A DNA stretch of 64,000 bases. Source: Legionella drozanskii LLAP-1 (lineage in GTDB: Bacteria; Pseudomonadota; Gammaproteobacteria; Legionellales; Legionellaceae). The stretch covers positions 539,332 to 603,331 of the forward strand of contig NZ_LNXY01000027.1 in the NCBI RefSeq assembly GCF_001467585.1, read 5' to 3'. Below are positions 35,434 to 45,438 of the stretch, piece by piece. Every line of letters begins with the position of its first letter. The first letter of the stretch is position 1. A program made the position numbers and the translations under genes. The notes beneath the pieces are model-generated. The model saw only the letters and a list, made by a program, of their open reading frames with translations. It did not search any database and was not told the DNA's origin.

Positions 35434-35565
35434 ATGCATGAAACAACCATTACACCTTATTTATCACGAAATCAGTTATTACAGATGTATCCTACCCAGT
35501 ATGCGCCGCTATATTTACCGGTACCATGCGTGCGGTCTGTCTTTATGGTCTTGGGTGTTGCTTAA
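35434..35565 (+). CDS. Possible upstream ORF / leader peptide of rne (43 aa)
   Basis: A 43-codon frame with ATG at 35434 and a strong GAGGGGG ribosome site six bases before it, ending TAA 226 nt before rne. The peptide (MHETTITPYLSRNQ..., several Tyr and Pro) has no recognised homology. It may be a leader peptide whose translation affects rne mRNA, or a chance ORF. Confidence 0.4.
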   Translation: MHETTITPYLSRNQLLQMYPTQYAPLYLPVPCVRSVFMVLGVA

Positions 35566-35791
35566 AGTGGATATTTTTTGTTATTGAGGGATTGTTGTCA
35601 GCTTACCTAAGTTTAAATTGACAATAGTTACAAATGAGATATGGGTTTATTGCTACATTAAGCTCTTGGAAATTTTCCAGTGAAGCTTCAGGCCAAAATC
35701 TGGCTCAAGCAAAACCTAGCCTCAAAACACTAAATAGATAGCCTTATACTATCTTTGCTTGAGTGTATAGCGCCCTTTTATGGGGTAAATA

Positions 35792-37741
35792 ATGGAAAAA
35801 ATGTTAATAAATGCGACTCAAACCGAAGAGGTTCGAGTTGCGCTGGTAAAAGATAATGATTTGTATGACCTGGACATTGAATGTCCTTCAGAGGTCAAAA
35901 AGAAAGGGAATATTTATAAAGCACTAGTAACGCGCCGTGAACCGAGTCTAGATGCTGTTTTTGTTGAATATGGTGCCAAACGCCAAGGTTTTCTACCACT
36001 TAAAGAAATCGCACCAGAATACCTCAGTAGAAATCCTGATGACTTTGGTGATGATAAGCCACCTATTACTAGTTTAATTCGTGAAGGCCAAGAATTACTT
36101 ATTCAAGTTGATAAAGAGGAACGAGGAAATAAAGGCGCGGCGCTCACTACCTATATCACCTTAGCAGGCTGTTACCTCGTTTTAATGCCTAATAATCCAA
36201 ATTCTGGTGGCATTTCCCGTCGTATCGAAGGCGATGATCGAGATGAGCTTAAAGAAACTTTAAATGCATTGCAGTTACCTGATGGTATGGGTCTTATTAT
36301 TCGCACCGCAGGTGTCGGCAAAAATATAGATGAGTTGCAGGCTGACCTTGATATGTTGTGCAATCAGTGGCAAGCCATTCGTCAAGCTTATAATACTCAA
36401 CTTGCCCCTTGCTTGATTCATCAAGAAGGCGACGTTATTATTCGCTCTATTCGCGATAATCTGCGCAAATCCATTGATGAAATTATCATCGATGACCAAG
36501 TTTCTTATGTTAAAGCGAAACAATACATTGAGCAGGTAAAGCCTGATTTTCTACCCAACTTAAAACTCTACAACAACACAATACCCTTATTTAATTTCTA
36601 TCAAATTGAAAGTCAAATTGAAACCGCTTACCAACGTGAAGTCCTGCTTCCTTCTGGTGGCGCATTAGTGATTGACCGTACGGAGGCATTAATTTCAATT
36701 GATATCAACTCCGCTAAAGCAACCAGCGGTGCAGACATTGAAACAACTGCTTTAAACACTAATCTTGAAGCAGCCGATGAAATTGCTCGTCAATTACGTT
36801 TACGAGACCTAGGTGGTCTGGTTGTCATTGATTTTATTGATATGAGCTCTAGCAAAAATCAACGCGATGTTGAAAATCGCTTGAAAGAGGCTCTTAAAGC
36901 CGATAGAGCGCGCATCCAAGTGGGCCGTATATCTCGCTTTGGCTTGCTTGAAATGTCACGTCAGCGCCTACGTCTTTCACTGGGTGAAAATGCACAAGAA
37001 GTATGCCCACGCTGTGAAGGGCGCGGTACTGTAAGAAATATTCAATCGCATGGTTTATCAATCACTAGGCTTATTGAAGAAGAAGCCTTAAAAGAAAAAA
37101 CCGCTGAGGTGCAAGTGCAATTGCCAGTTGAATTGGCTACTTTCATCATCAACGAAAAAAGAGAATTTATTCTAAATATCGAGAAGCGTCATAATGTGCA
37201 GGTACTAATCATTGCTAATCCTTACATGCATCCACCACAATACAACATTATACGTTTAAAAGAAGACAATGTTGGAAAAAATAAGAAACCCAGCTACACG
37301 CTGATTCAGCAACCGGAACTTACGGTAACTCGCTCCGATCAGGAAGCTACTAAGCATGATGAGCCTGCAGTGAAGGGTTTTTCTGGACAACAACCAGCAA
37401 AAACGCAACACAATAGTTTCATTAAGCGTCTATGGTCTAGTTTGTTCGGTAGTATTTCGGAAGCATCTACCTCCTCATCGGCACCTACTGATACGCCTAC
37501 CTCCCAGGAGAGAAGTACTCGCAGCCCTCAACCGCATCGTCAAACAAACCAAGGTGCAAGTGGGGAAAAACGTCAGTCGAATCAATCTAACCGTCGTCGC
37601 CGCTCAGGAAACCAACAGCGTAATAATACCAGTGGTAATCCACAACGACGCAGAAATCAACCGGGTCAACAAGCCACAGGTCGTGTCGTGCCTTTAAAAC
37701 CTGATTCCAATAAAAAAAAGGAATCAGTGAATAAAGAATAA
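35792..37741 (+). CDS. rne: Ribonuclease E (short form)
   Basis: Endoribonuclease for mRNA decay and rRNA/tRNA maturation. The catalytic half is complete: an S1 RNA-binding domain (about 35-130), RNase H-like and DNase I-like parts with metal-binding aspartates (SIDINSAKA and LGGLVVIDFIDM) and the zinc-link CPRCEGRGT near residue 405. The protein is 649 residues against 1061 in E. coli. The C-terminal scaffold is a short Ser/Thr-rich then Arg/Gln/Asn-rich tail (about 550-640), so degradosome contacts would differ. RNase G is the alternative, but the tail and location opposite rluC favour RNase E. Confidence 0.92.
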   Translation: MEKMLINATQTEEVRVALVKDNDLYDLDIECPSEVKKKGNIYKALVTRREPSLDAVFVEYGAKRQGFLPLKEIAPEYLSRNPDDFGDDKPPITSLIREGQELLIQVDKEERGNKGAALTTYITLAGCYLVLMPNNPNSGGISRRIEGDDRDELKETLNALQLPDGMGLIIRTAGVGKNIDELQADLDMLCNQWQAIRQAYNTQLAPCLIHQEGDVIIRSIRDNLRKSIDEIIIDDQVSYVKAKQYIEQVKPDFLPNLKLYNNTIPLFNFYQIESQIETAYQREVLLPSGGALVIDRTEALISIDINSAKATSGADIETTALNTNLEAADEIARQLRLRDLGGLVVIDFIDMSSSKNQRDVENRLKEALKADRARIQVGRISRFGLLEMSRQRLRLSLGENAQEVCPRCEGRGTVRNIQSHGLSITRLIEEEALKEKTAEVQVQLPVELATFIINEKREFILNIEKRHNVQVLIIANPYMHPPQYNIIRLKEDNVGKNKKPSYTLIQQPELTVTRSDQEATKHDEPAVKGFSGQQPAKTQHNSFIKRLWSSLFGSISEASTSSSAPTDTPTSQERSTRSPQPHRQTNQGASGEKRQSNQSNRRRRSGNQQRNNTSGNPQRRRNQPGQQATGRVVPLKPDSNKKKESVNKE

Positions 37742-37759
37742 TTCATAGCTCGAAACCTG

Positions 37760-37798
37760 CTGCGAATCCCCATGGTATCAAGCCATGGGGATTCGCAG
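37760..37798. terminator. 16-bp perfect stem-loop after rne
   Basis: Arms of 16 bases (left CTGCGAATCCCCATGG, right its exact complement) enclose the loop TATCAAG, 19 nt past the rne stop. It is very stable, but no T-tract follows. It could stabilise the 3' end of rne mRNA, terminate with help from another factor, or be a repeat unit. Confidence 0.5.
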
Positions 37799-38026
37799 AT
37801 TGGTATTGGACATTGGCCCATAGCCGTCAGGCTAAGCCTTATTTAGCGAATAATTCGATCTTGAAGGTTAACAATTACTTGTTTGGACTCTGAGAGTTCT
37901 GCAGCAATTTTTTCTCAGACCTTTGTTCTATCCCCTCCCCCCGAAGGAAATCATACTATTTATTGAACTTCTTTCGCAGGCAAGTAGATAGACAACCCGA
38001 TTTACCCCTCTTCGCGGGAGGGAGTC

Positions 38027-39451
38027 CTACTCCGATTCTTTTAAACCCGTTGCTATTGGCGTAATACCAATATTTGGATTGACCCCACAATCATCAAGAA
38101 GCTTAAGTAAGTTATTGCCTCGACGAGTTAAGCGCTTAGTACAGTAGGCCTCTAAATAACTCTCCAAAATATAATAATATTCCGGCAGAGTGAGAATGGT
38201 AAGAATTTTCTCAGCACGCTCTACGTGGTGAGCATTACTATAATCACAAGCTTGAAAAAGTATTGCGCCCAGCATGGCTACAAAACTTGCTTTACGTACG
38301 TAATTGGCTAGATAAAACCGCTGGATACACTCATCCAGGGCGCGATCCTTATCCCATTCAACCCAGGTGTTATAAAGATCGATAGAGGCTTGAGTAGAAA
38401 ATTCGCCAGTTAAATCGAGTTGTTGTAAAGCATAACCGACCGGTACAATGGCTTGTATATTAGCCCAAGAGCAGTTACCTGTAATCTGTGCACTGATAGG
38501 CATTTTAGCGACAGGTACTAAGCCTAATTTTTTATTGATCGTTTCATGAAAATAACTACGAGGCTGTTTTTTATAAAGAAATTCGAGTAAAAAATTAAGA
38601 TTAAGGGCATCAGGGCGCGAGATACGATAAATATTAACCGTTCCTTCCTTTAAACTATTTTCACCTCGATCTATTTTGACCCACCAGTTTTTATAACGCA
38701 GAAAACCAAGAGCATGGCCACGACTCGCTGCTGGTAAAATTAACATGGGTGATTGTGCTAATAGACTTGCAAGCTTGGCTTTATGCTTATCATTTAAATT
38801 CAAATAGAAATTATGTTGTAATTTTAATAACTCGCCTGCGACAGAGAAAGCATCCATGATGGGATAAATAAACGGAAAATACTCTCTTAAATGACGTGTG
38901 GAATAACTGCTTATAAAGCGACGCAGAGAATCTTTAACCACAGCCACAGTAAATTCAAGCATAAAGCCTTCATAATTGAGCTCGACAAACTCATTTTCAG
39001 CATTAGCGATATCGACATGGCCCGTTAATTCATAGCGATGCCCTATCAATTTGCCATTAATAAAATCGAGAGCAAAATCAAGTCTTGCTCCATGTTGATA
39101 GAGTAAATGCTTGAGATTATCATTTCCCCTTAAGACAGGATAAACTAAAATAGAAAGACCAGAAGTCGTGTAAGCATTAGGATTAGCCCCATGATTTAAT
39201 AACAATCGCGCTAACTCAATGTCATTGTTATCAGCTGCCCAGTGAAGTGGTGTCCTTCCTGTCATATCCCCTTTATTCACATCAACGCCACGCAACAATA
39301 ATTGCTCAGCGATGTCGGTTTGACGAGCAATTGCGCATTCAACAAGTGGTGTAAAACCATATTCATCAATATCGTCTAAAGATTCACCTTGACGTAGATA
39401 ATGGTCAAAATCAGGCATGCGTGAGCTGATAATATCATTGGCAATAGTCAT
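38027..39451 (-). CDS. ankH: Ankyrin-repeat protein resembling Dot/Icm core effector AnkH (LegA3)
   Basis: A 474-residue protein with three clear ankyrin repeats in the first 130 residues (GFTPLVECAIARQTD, GRTPLHWAADNNDIE, GLSILVYPVLRGND). A large C-terminal region follows. There TGNCSWANIQA and SRGHALGFLRYKNWWVKID resemble the cysteine and histidine sites of a papain-like cysteine protease fold, the layout described for AnkH. I recall AnkH as conserved across Legionella and as binding host LARP7. The location next to asd also matches my recollection of L. pneumophila. Identity is inferred from this layout, not from an alignment. Confidence 0.72.
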   Translation of the reverse strand: MTIANDIISSRMPDFDHYLRQGESLDDIDEYGFTPLVECAIARQTDIAEQLLLRGVDVNKGDMTGRTPLHWAADNNDIELARLLLNHGANPNAYTTSGLSILVYPVLRGNDNLKHLLYQHGARLDFALDFINGKLIGHRYELTGHVDIANAENEFVELNYEGFMLEFTVAVVKDSLRRFISSYSTRHLREYFPFIYPIMDAFSVAGELLKLQHNFYLNLNDKHKAKLASLLAQSPMLILPAASRGHALGFLRYKNWWVKIDRGENSLKEGTVNIYRISRPDALNLNFLLEFLYKKQPRSYFHETINKKLGLVPVAKMPISAQITGNCSWANIQAIVPVGYALQQLDLTGEFSTQASIDLYNTWVEWDKDRALDECIQRFYLANYVRKASFVAMLGAILFQACDYSNAHHVERAEKILTILTLPEYYYILESYLEAYCTKRLTRRGNNLLKLLDDCGVNPNIGITPIATGLKESE

Positions 39452-39460
39452 TTAGCGGTC

Positions 39461-39853
39461 CTAAGGCTTATATTCAGGCGCTGAGCTTAATTTTGGTTGA
39501 AGCCCTAATTTCATACGATGTTGCAACTCTTGTTCATTTCTAGCATTTTGGGCTTTTATCAATGCTTCAGGATCACCCCTCGGATTTTCATTATCTGCAA
39601 TTCCGTCAAAATAAGGATTATCTAAGAGCGGATGGCTCTGAATGGTTTCTTGAAAATTTTGTTCTTGCCCTGCTTGTGGTTCATAATGCTCACGATCATG
39701 AACTTTTGCACCCAATTTACGATGACCTGTTTTTTCCGCTTCACGTCGTTTATTTTCCATTTCCCAGGTTTCATCTTTCAAAATGGAACCGCCCCGATTA
39801 TTACCAGATAATCGGGTTGGAAAATCAATGTCTCTTTTACTAAATTCGCTCAT
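39461..39853 (-). CDS. Uncharacterised hydrophilic protein (130 aa)
   Basis: A highly charged, probably disordered protein with no signal peptide, membrane segment or recognised domain. It ends 9 nt before the ankH-like start and follows asd by 15 nt, so the three are likely co-transcribed. A role tied to ankH is possible but not shown. Confidence 0.7.
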   Translation of the reverse strand: MSEFSKRDIDFPTRLSGNNRGGSILKDETWEMENKRREAEKTGHRKLGAKVHDREHYEPQAGQEQNFQETIQSHPLLDNPYFDGIADNENPRGDPEALIKAQNARNEQELQHRMKLGLQPKLSSAPEYKP

Positions 39854-39868
39854 ACGTTTAATTATAAA

Positions 39869-40894
39869 TTATAAATACTCTCGTTGCAGAATTTCTGCAA
39901 TTTGTACAGCATTTGTCGCTGCCCCTTTACGAATATTATCGGCGACAACCCATAAATTTAAGCCATTAGGGTGAGAAATATCCTTTCTAATGCGTCCAAC
40001 AAATACTTCATCACGACCAACTGCATGGGTAAGAGGTGTTGGATATTGTAATTTAGATGTATTATCAATTAACTTAATGCCTGGGGCCTTTGATAATAGC
40101 TTACGGGCTTCTTCGACCGACATCGGTGCTTTCAGCTCCAGGTGAATCGCTTCAGAATGGCCATAAAGGACAGGCACACGAACTGTAGTTGGATTTATAA
40201 GAATCGACTCATCTTCCATAATTTTTTTAGTTTCCCACACCATTTTCATTTCTTCACGGGTGTAACCATTCTCTTGAAACTCATCAATATGTGGTATAAC
40301 GTTAAACGCAATTTGTTGAGGATAAACCTCAGCCTTTGCTGCTCGACCATTCAATAACTCGCCTACTTGAGTCACTAATTCGGTGATCGCTTTCTTACCC
40401 GTTCCTGAAACCGCTTGATAGGTTGCAACATTGATGCGGCTAATACCTACTGCATCATGCAGCGGTTTTAACGCGACAACCATTTGGATGGTTGAACAAT
40501 TCGGATTAGCGATAATTCCGCGATTTTTATAATCAGCGATGCGATGTGGATTGACCTCTGGGACCACAAGGGGAATATCTTTTTCATTACGAAAAAATGA
40601 AGTGTTATCCACAACAACACAGCCGGCCTTAGCAGCGATGGGTGCATACTCTTTAGAGACCAAGCCCCCTGCAGAAAATAATGCAATATCCACCTGGCTA
40701 AAATCAAAGGTAGCGAGGTCAAGCACATCTAAATTGCGATTGTTAAAGATAACCGTCTTACCTATTGAACGATGACTTGCAAGAGGATAAAGCTTATCAA
40801 CTGGAAAATCACGCTCTTCCAAAACGGTAAGCAGTGCTTCTCCCACTGCACCAGTTGCACCCACAATTGCAATATTAAGTCGTCTACTCATCAC
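39869..40894 (-). CDS. asd: Aspartate-semialdehyde dehydrogenase
   Basis: NADP-dependent reduction of aspartyl phosphate to aspartate semialdehyde for Lys/Met/Thr and diaminopimelate synthesis. The nucleotide site GATGAVGE and the catalytic cysteine in NPNCSTIQM (about residue 131) are present, with SGTGKKA. At 341 residues it is of the USG-1/Asd type. MSRRLN one codon later is an alternative start. Downstream of aroC and upstream of the 130-aa gene. Confidence 0.96.
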   Translation of the reverse strand: MMSRRLNIAIVGATGAVGEALLTVLEERDFPVDKLYPLASHRSIGKTVIFNNRNLDVLDLATFDFSQVDIALFSAGGLVSKEYAPIAAKAGCVVVDNTSFFRNEKDIPLVVPEVNPHRIADYKNRGIIANPNCSTIQMVVALKPLHDAVGISRINVATYQAVSGTGKKAITELVTQVGELLNGRAAKAEVYPQQIAFNVIPHIDEFQENGYTREEMKMVWETKKIMEDESILINPTTVRVPVLYGHSEAIHLELKAPMSVEEARKLLSKAPGIKLIDNTSKLQYPTPLTHAVGRDEVFVGRIRKDISHPNGLNLWVVADNIRKGAATNAVQIAEILQREYL

Positions 40895-40945
40895 TACCTC
40901 AAATTAGGAACCAAATTATTATCATTTCAAAAAAAATTAGGCACG

Positions 40946-42004
40946 TCATTTATTCTGTGCTTTATCCCGCAAATAATGATCAATTAACACCAAAGCCATC
41001 ATGGCTTCGGCTATAGGAACAGCACGAATACCCACACAGGGATCGTGACGTCCTTTCGTTACTACGCTAACTTCTTCACCTTCGGTATTCATTGATTTAC
41101 CTGGTTTAATGATACTCGACGTAGGTTTTAAAGCCATACTGACAACGAGGGGTTGTCCTGTGGAGATGCCTCCGAGTACGCCACCAGCATGATTACTGAG
41201 AAAACCTTTTTGCGTCATCTCATCTCGATGTTCGCTACCCAATTGGCTTATTGAAGCGAACCCAGCACCAATTTCCACACCTTTTACGGCATTAATTGAC
41301 ATCATGGCATAAGCTAACATGGCATCCAATTTATCAAAAACCGGATCGCCCAGTCCGATAGGTACTCCGCGTGCCATTACCGTCACACGAGCACCCACCG
41401 AATCACCTTGGCGACGCAATTGATCAATAGTGTCGGCCAAGACTTGGATTTGATGCTGATTGGGACAAAAGAAGGAATTATTGTTTATTTCTTTTTCATC
41501 AACAAAATCAAGAACAAGCGACCCCATTTGCTGCAAATAACCAAGAATTTCTATACCTAAAACACGTTGTAAATAAAGGCGTGCAATTGCACCCGCAGCG
41601 ACCCTCGCTGCTGTTTCGCGAGCAGAGGAACGTCCTCCGCCGCGATAGTCGCGGTGACCATATTTATGATGATAGGTAAAATCGGCATGTCCCGGGCGAA
41701 AAATAGTCTTTATCGCTTCATAATCACTGGAGCGTTGATCACTGTTCTGAATCAATAAAGCGATGGGAGTGCCTGTTGTTAATCCTTCAAATACACCTGA
41801 AAGAATTTCAACTTTATCTTCTTCTCGTCTTTGTGTTGTGTATTTTGATTGTCCAGGTTTGCGTTTATCAAGAAAAGGTTGAATATCTTCGGCTGATAAG
41901 GCTAATCCTGGAGGACAACCGTCTACTATACAACCTAAAGCGGGACCATGACTTTCACCAAAAGTTGTTACGGTAAACAATTTTCCGAATGTGTTTCCAC
42001 TCAT
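40946..42004 (-). CDS. aroC: Chorismate synthase
   Basis: FMN-dependent last step of the shikimate pathway. Signatures [45 protein letters not shown] and [18 protein letters not shown] are intact, with 352 residues as expected. It follows prmB immediately, with adjacent stop and start (42004/42005), in the common prmB-aroC arrangement. Confidence 0.98.
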   Translation of the reverse strand: MSGNTFGKLFTVTTFGESHGPALGCIVDGCPPGLALSAEDIQPFLDKRKPGQSKYTTQRREEDKVEILSGVFEGLTTGTPIALLIQNSDQRSSDYEAIKTIFRPGHADFTYHHKYGHRDYRGGGRSSARETAARVAAGAIARLYLQRVLGIEILGYLQQMGSLVLDFVDEKEINNNSFFCPNQHQIQVLADTIDQLRRQGDSVGARVTVMARGVPIGLGDPVFDKLDAMLAYAMMSINAVKGVEIGAGFASISQLGSEHRDEMTQKGFLSNHAGGVLGGISTGQPLVVSMALKPTSSIIKPGKSMNTEGEEVSVVTKGRHDPCVGIRAVPIAEAMMALVLIDHYLRDKAQNK

Positions 42005-42928
42005 TTAATTACCTGCAGATGCAAAATAGGCTTCCAATTGTTGACGAGTCAGTAAGAATACACCATGACCACCATGCTCAAAATCAAGCCACGTAAAAGG
42101 GATTTGCGGAAAAGCATTAGCCAGTGCTTCATCGCTATTACCCACTTCAACTACCAAAATACCATCTTCTGTCAGATAATCATGGGCGTTTGCAAGAATT
42201 TTTTCAACAATTGCCAAGCCATTATTCTCTGTTTCTAAAGCAAGTCGTGGCTCATAAAGATACTCTTCAGGTAAAGTTTGCATTTCCTCTGCACCAACAT
42301 AGGGTGGATTGCTAACAATTAAATCGTAACGTTCTTTCGGTACATTCGACCAGCAATCGGATTCAAGCAGAGTCAATACCTCTTGTACACCGTGACGCTC
42401 TCGATTAATTTCAGCAACTTCTAAAGCATCTGCAGAAATATCGACCGCATCAACATGGGCATTCGGAAAGGCATCAATGCAGGCAATTGCAATGCAAGCA
42501 CTACCTGTACAGAGATCCAAAATTCGCTCTACCCTCTCTGCTTCTAACCAAGGAGAAAATTGTTGTTGAATCAATTCAGCAATTGGCGAGCGCGGAATTA
42601 AAACACGCTCATCCACATAAAACGCTAAATCACAGAAATAGGCTTCATTCGTCAAATAAGGGACAGGAACTTTATCGATAATTCGTCGCGATAAACGATA
42701 CACCAGAGTTTGCTTTTCTGCGGGGGTCAAGCGAGCTTGTAAAAGCATTGGATCGCAATCTATAGGTAAAGATAGACTATCAAGGATCAATGCAAGTATA
42801 TCATCCCAAGCATTATCAGTCCCATGGCCATAATAAAGATTAGAGGCATAGGCTTGGCTTATACCAAAACGAAGAAAATCAATAATTGTTTCAAAATGAG
42901 TAGTCATTGTCGCATAAGAGTCAGTCAT
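42005..42928 (-). CDS. prmB: Ribosomal protein L3 N5-glutamine methyltransferase
   Basis: Methylates Gln150 of ribosomal protein L3 using S-adenosylmethionine. The NPPY motif (SNPPYVGAEEM), the SAM-binding DLCTGSACIAIA and the PLEEY-like LPEEYLYEPRLAL distinguish PrmB from PrmC. An AAGG site lies 6 nt before the ATG. First gene of the prmB-aroC-asd run. Confidence 0.94.
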   Translation of the reverse strand: MTDSYATMTTHFETIIDFLRFGISQAYASNLYYGHGTDNAWDDILALILDSLSLPIDCDPMLLQARLTPAEKQTLVYRLSRRIIDKVPVPYLTNEAYFCDLAFYVDERVLIPRSPIAELIQQQFSPWLEAERVERILDLCTGSACIAIACIDAFPNAHVDAVDISADALEVAEINRERHGVQEVLTLLESDCWSNVPKERYDLIVSNPPYVGAEEMQTLPEEYLYEPRLALETENNGLAIVEKILANAHDYLTEDGILVVEVGNSDEALANAFPQIPFTWLDFEHGGHGVFLLTRQQLEAYFASAGN

Positions 42929-43183
42929 AAATTGCCTTGTACTATTAAAATGTGCTAGTTGATAGACACAACTTTAAAGGTGTTAATGTAACGAACATAA
43001 TTATCACAAATTGTACGCTAACTTAGAGATTTTGTCCTCACTTTAATTGCCTAAGTTAGCCTTGGCCAAGCCTAGGTTAGCCCTCTCGCAACCCGTAAAC
43101 TTAGGTTTATTTTGCCCAATACCTGCGTTTACCCTAATAAATACATTATAATTTTAATATTCTTGTTTCGATTTTATATCCGT

Positions 43184-43741
43184 ATGTCTGATGATTCTTT
43201 GTCTGACGAAGACAAAGCCTTGTTTCGTAAGATGATGAGTGGCGTAAAACCACTGCAGAAAACCAATAAAATTCAATTATCCACTCCCCCCAAGGTAACC
43301 AAAATCCACAAAAGGGAGTCGATTCCAAGGCAGGATATACCGACAATTTATCTTTCGGATTACTACACCAACGAAGTCCAAGCGCAAACAATTTTATCTT
43401 ACTCTAGTCATAGTATTCCAAGTAAACGCCTACGCGAGCTCAAAATGGGGTTAATTCCTTGGGAGGCGAGATTAGATCTGCATGGTCAAAAGACAGAGGC
43501 AGCTAGGGAATCTTTAATTAAATTTATTACACAGCAAACCAATTTAGCCCATCGTAGCCTTTTAATCATTCATGGAAAAGGAAGTCGCCAAGGCGAGACG
43601 CCTGTCTTAAAAAATTTAGTTAATCACTGGTTACCACAATTTTCGCAGGTGTTAGCATTTCACAGTGCCTTAGCTCGAGATGGTGGCGAAGGAGCTCTAT
43701 ATGTTCTTCTTAAAAGAAACAAATTGAATTTATTGTCATAA
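43184..43741 (+). CDS. Smr-domain protein (SmrB-like)
   Basis: A 185-residue protein with an N-terminal acidic helix (DEDKALFRKMMSGVKPL) typical of the gammaproteobacterial YfcN/SmrB group. A C-terminal Smr domain has DLHGQKTEAA (about residue 101) and LLIIHGKGSRQG. SmrB cleaves mRNA at collided ribosomes in E. coli; whether this copy does so is inference. The frame opens earlier at 43112, but the ATG at 43184 starts the conserved helix. It precedes udk by 38 nt. Confidence 0.82.
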   Translation: MSDDSLSDEDKALFRKMMSGVKPLQKTNKIQLSTPPKVTKIHKRESIPRQDIPTIYLSDYYTNEVQAQTILSYSSHSIPSKRLRELKMGLIPWEARLDLHGQKTEAARESLIKFITQQTNLAHRSLLIIHGKGSRQGETPVLKNLVNHWLPQFSQVLAFHSALARDGGEGALYVLLKRNKLNLLS

Positions 43742-43779
43742 AGCCTTAACATTTGCACAAAATTTTGAATAGTGGCGTC

Positions 43780-44415
43780 ATGAACAAACAAGCAATTATT
43801 ATCGGAATTTCTGGCCCGTCAGCCTCCGGAAAAAGTCTTCTAGCAAATACGATTGTCAATGAATTAGGCTCTGAGCAAGTGGTTGTCATATCAGAGGATG
43901 CCTATTATAAAGACAATAGCCATCTACCCTTCGCTGAACGAGAAAAAATTAACTACGATCATCCTGATGCATTTGATCATGCCCTACTGTGCGAGCATTT
44001 GCGTAAATTACGACAAGGTGAATCCGTTGAGATTCCTATCTATTCGCATTCCAAACACCTACGATTGACAGAAACTCGTCGTGTTGGGCAACATGCAATT
44101 ATTGTTTTGGAAGGTATTTTATTATTTACTGACAAGCAATTACGCGAAATAATGGATATTCGTATTTTTATGTCAACGCCTCTAGATGTTTGCTTAACCC
44201 GTCGCTTAAAGCGTGATGTCGTTGAGCGTCAACGATCTTTTGAATCTGTTGTTCATCAGTATGAGACGACAGTCAGGCCAATGTATCTACAATTCATTGA
44301 ACCCTCCAGTCGCTATGCAGATCTCATTGTTCCACGAGGAGGAGAAAATCGTATCGCTATTGATATGATCCAGGCGAAAATGCGTGAATTACTGGCGAAA
44401 CACTTAGACGGTTAG
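43780..44415 (+). CDS. udk: Uridine kinase
   Basis: Phosphorylates uridine/cytidine to the monophosphate in pyrimidine salvage. The P-loop GPSASGKS is at about residues 11-18, SEDAYYKD follows, and the nucleoside site contains [10 protein letters not shown]. The frame opens at a TTG at 43753, but the ATG at 43780 (MNKQAIII) gives the usual length of about 211. Ends 11 nt before fabI. Confidence 0.95.
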   Translation: MNKQAIIIGISGPSASGKSLLANTIVNELGSEQVVVISEDAYYKDNSHLPFAEREKINYDHPDAFDHALLCEHLRKLRQGESVEIPIYSHSKHLRLTETRRVGQHAIIVLEGILLFTDKQLREIMDIRIFMSTPLDVCLTRRLKRDVVERQRSFESVVHQYETTVRPMYLQFIEPSSRYADLIVPRGGENRIAIDMIQAKMRELLAKHLDG

Positions 44416-44426
44416 AGGAGATTAAG

Positions 44427-45212
44427 ATGGGGTTTTTACAAGGAAAAAAAGCATTAATTGTTGGACTAGCAAGCAATCGCTCTATTGCTTACGGAATTGC
44501 TAAAGCATTTCATGAGCAAGGTGCTGAATTGGCGTTTACTTATCAAAATGAAAAGTTACAAAGTCGTGTTGAAACGATGGCAGCGGAGTTTAACTCCAAT
44601 TTGACCTTTCCTTGTGATGTAGCCAATGATTTGGATATTCAAGCAGTTTTTGAGCAATTGGGCCGTCACTGGAATCAATTAGACATTCTTATTCATTCAG
44701 TTGCTTTTGCACCAGCCGATCAAATTAGTGGTGATTTTGTGGATTGTGTGCATCGTCAAGGTTTTCACATCGCTCATGATATCAGTGCCTATAGTTTAAT
44801 TGGTCTTGCTAAGGCAGCTTTACCCTTGATGCAAGATTCACAAGGAGCAATTCTGACACTGAGTTATTATGGCGCTGAAAAAGCAATTCCTAACTATAAC
44901 GTCATGGGTATTGCCAAAGCGAGCTTAGAAGCTTCAGTGCGATATTTGGCAGCAAGCTTAGGACCACGTGGATTACGCGTCAATGCTATCTCTGCCGGGC
45001 CTATTAAAACCCTAGCTGCTGCAGGTATTAAAGATTTTCGTAAAATGCAAGCTGCCTACGCCAATACTACACCAATGAAACGGAATGTTACTGCAGCAGA
45101 AGTAGGCAATACTGCTGCTTTCCTTTGCTCTGATTTAGCTTCTGGTATAACTGCTGAAGTAGTCCATGTTGACGCTGGATATCATGCTATAGCAATGTCT
45201 GATTTAGAATAA
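44427..45212 (+). CDS. fabI: Enoyl-[acyl-carrier-protein] reductase (NADH)
   Basis: Last reductive step of each fatty-acid elongation cycle and target of triclosan. A short-chain dehydrogenase fold with [15 protein letters not shown] and the FabI-type Y-X6-K active site (YNVMGIAK) is visible, plus [11 protein letters not shown]. Its 261 residues match FabI rather than FabV or FabK. It has a strong AGGAG ribosome site. A hairpin at 45242-45265 follows. Confidence 0.96.
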   Translation: MGFLQGKKALIVGLASNRSIAYGIAKAFHEQGAELAFTYQNEKLQSRVETMAAEFNSNLTFPCDVANDLDIQAVFEQLGRHWNQLDILIHSVAFAPADQISGDFVDCVHRQGFHIAHDISAYSLIGLAKAALPLMQDSQGAILTLSYYGAEKAIPNYNVMGIAKASLEASVRYLAASLGPRGLRVNAISAGPIKTLAAAGIKDFRKMQAAYANTTPMKRNVTAAEVGNTAAFLCSDLASGITAEVVHVDAGYHAIAMSDLE

Positions 45213-45241
45213 AACAATTTGTTATTGTATTCAAAGTATTC

Positions 45242-45265
45242 ATCGCTTGGGAAAGCCCAAGCGAT
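45242..45265 (+). terminator. Terminator after fabI
   Basis: Ten-base stem ATCGCTTGGG/CCCAAGCGAT with an AAAG loop, 29 nt after the fabI stop. Three T follow, so the T-tract is short but the stem is strong. Confidence 0.75.
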
Positions 45266-45438
45266 TTAAACCAAACAATTCATCTATAAAAGCCGACAAA
45301 GGTGTAAGTTGTGCTTTGCTCCAATAATTCATCATAAATGAAAAAATAAACAGATTGACCCAAGGCAACCGACTTTCATGATTCTCACTCTGTAAGCCTT
45401 AATAAGCAAAGCTTATCAAGGCCTAATTTGATAACCCT

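Larger units (their letters stand above)
35008..35791. other. 784-nt divergent region between rluC and rne (rne leader)
   Basis: It holds the rluC promoter side, a CRP-like dyad (35056-35077), a TATAAT box (35255-35260), a short palindrome GCATGTC-A-GACATGC near 35370, and a 43-codon ORF with a good ribosome site (35434-35565). The remaining about 225 nt up to rne include TTGACA near 35618 and TATACT near 35743. The long leader suggests post-transcriptional control of rne as in E. coli, though the sequence is not obviously alike. Confidence 0.6.
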
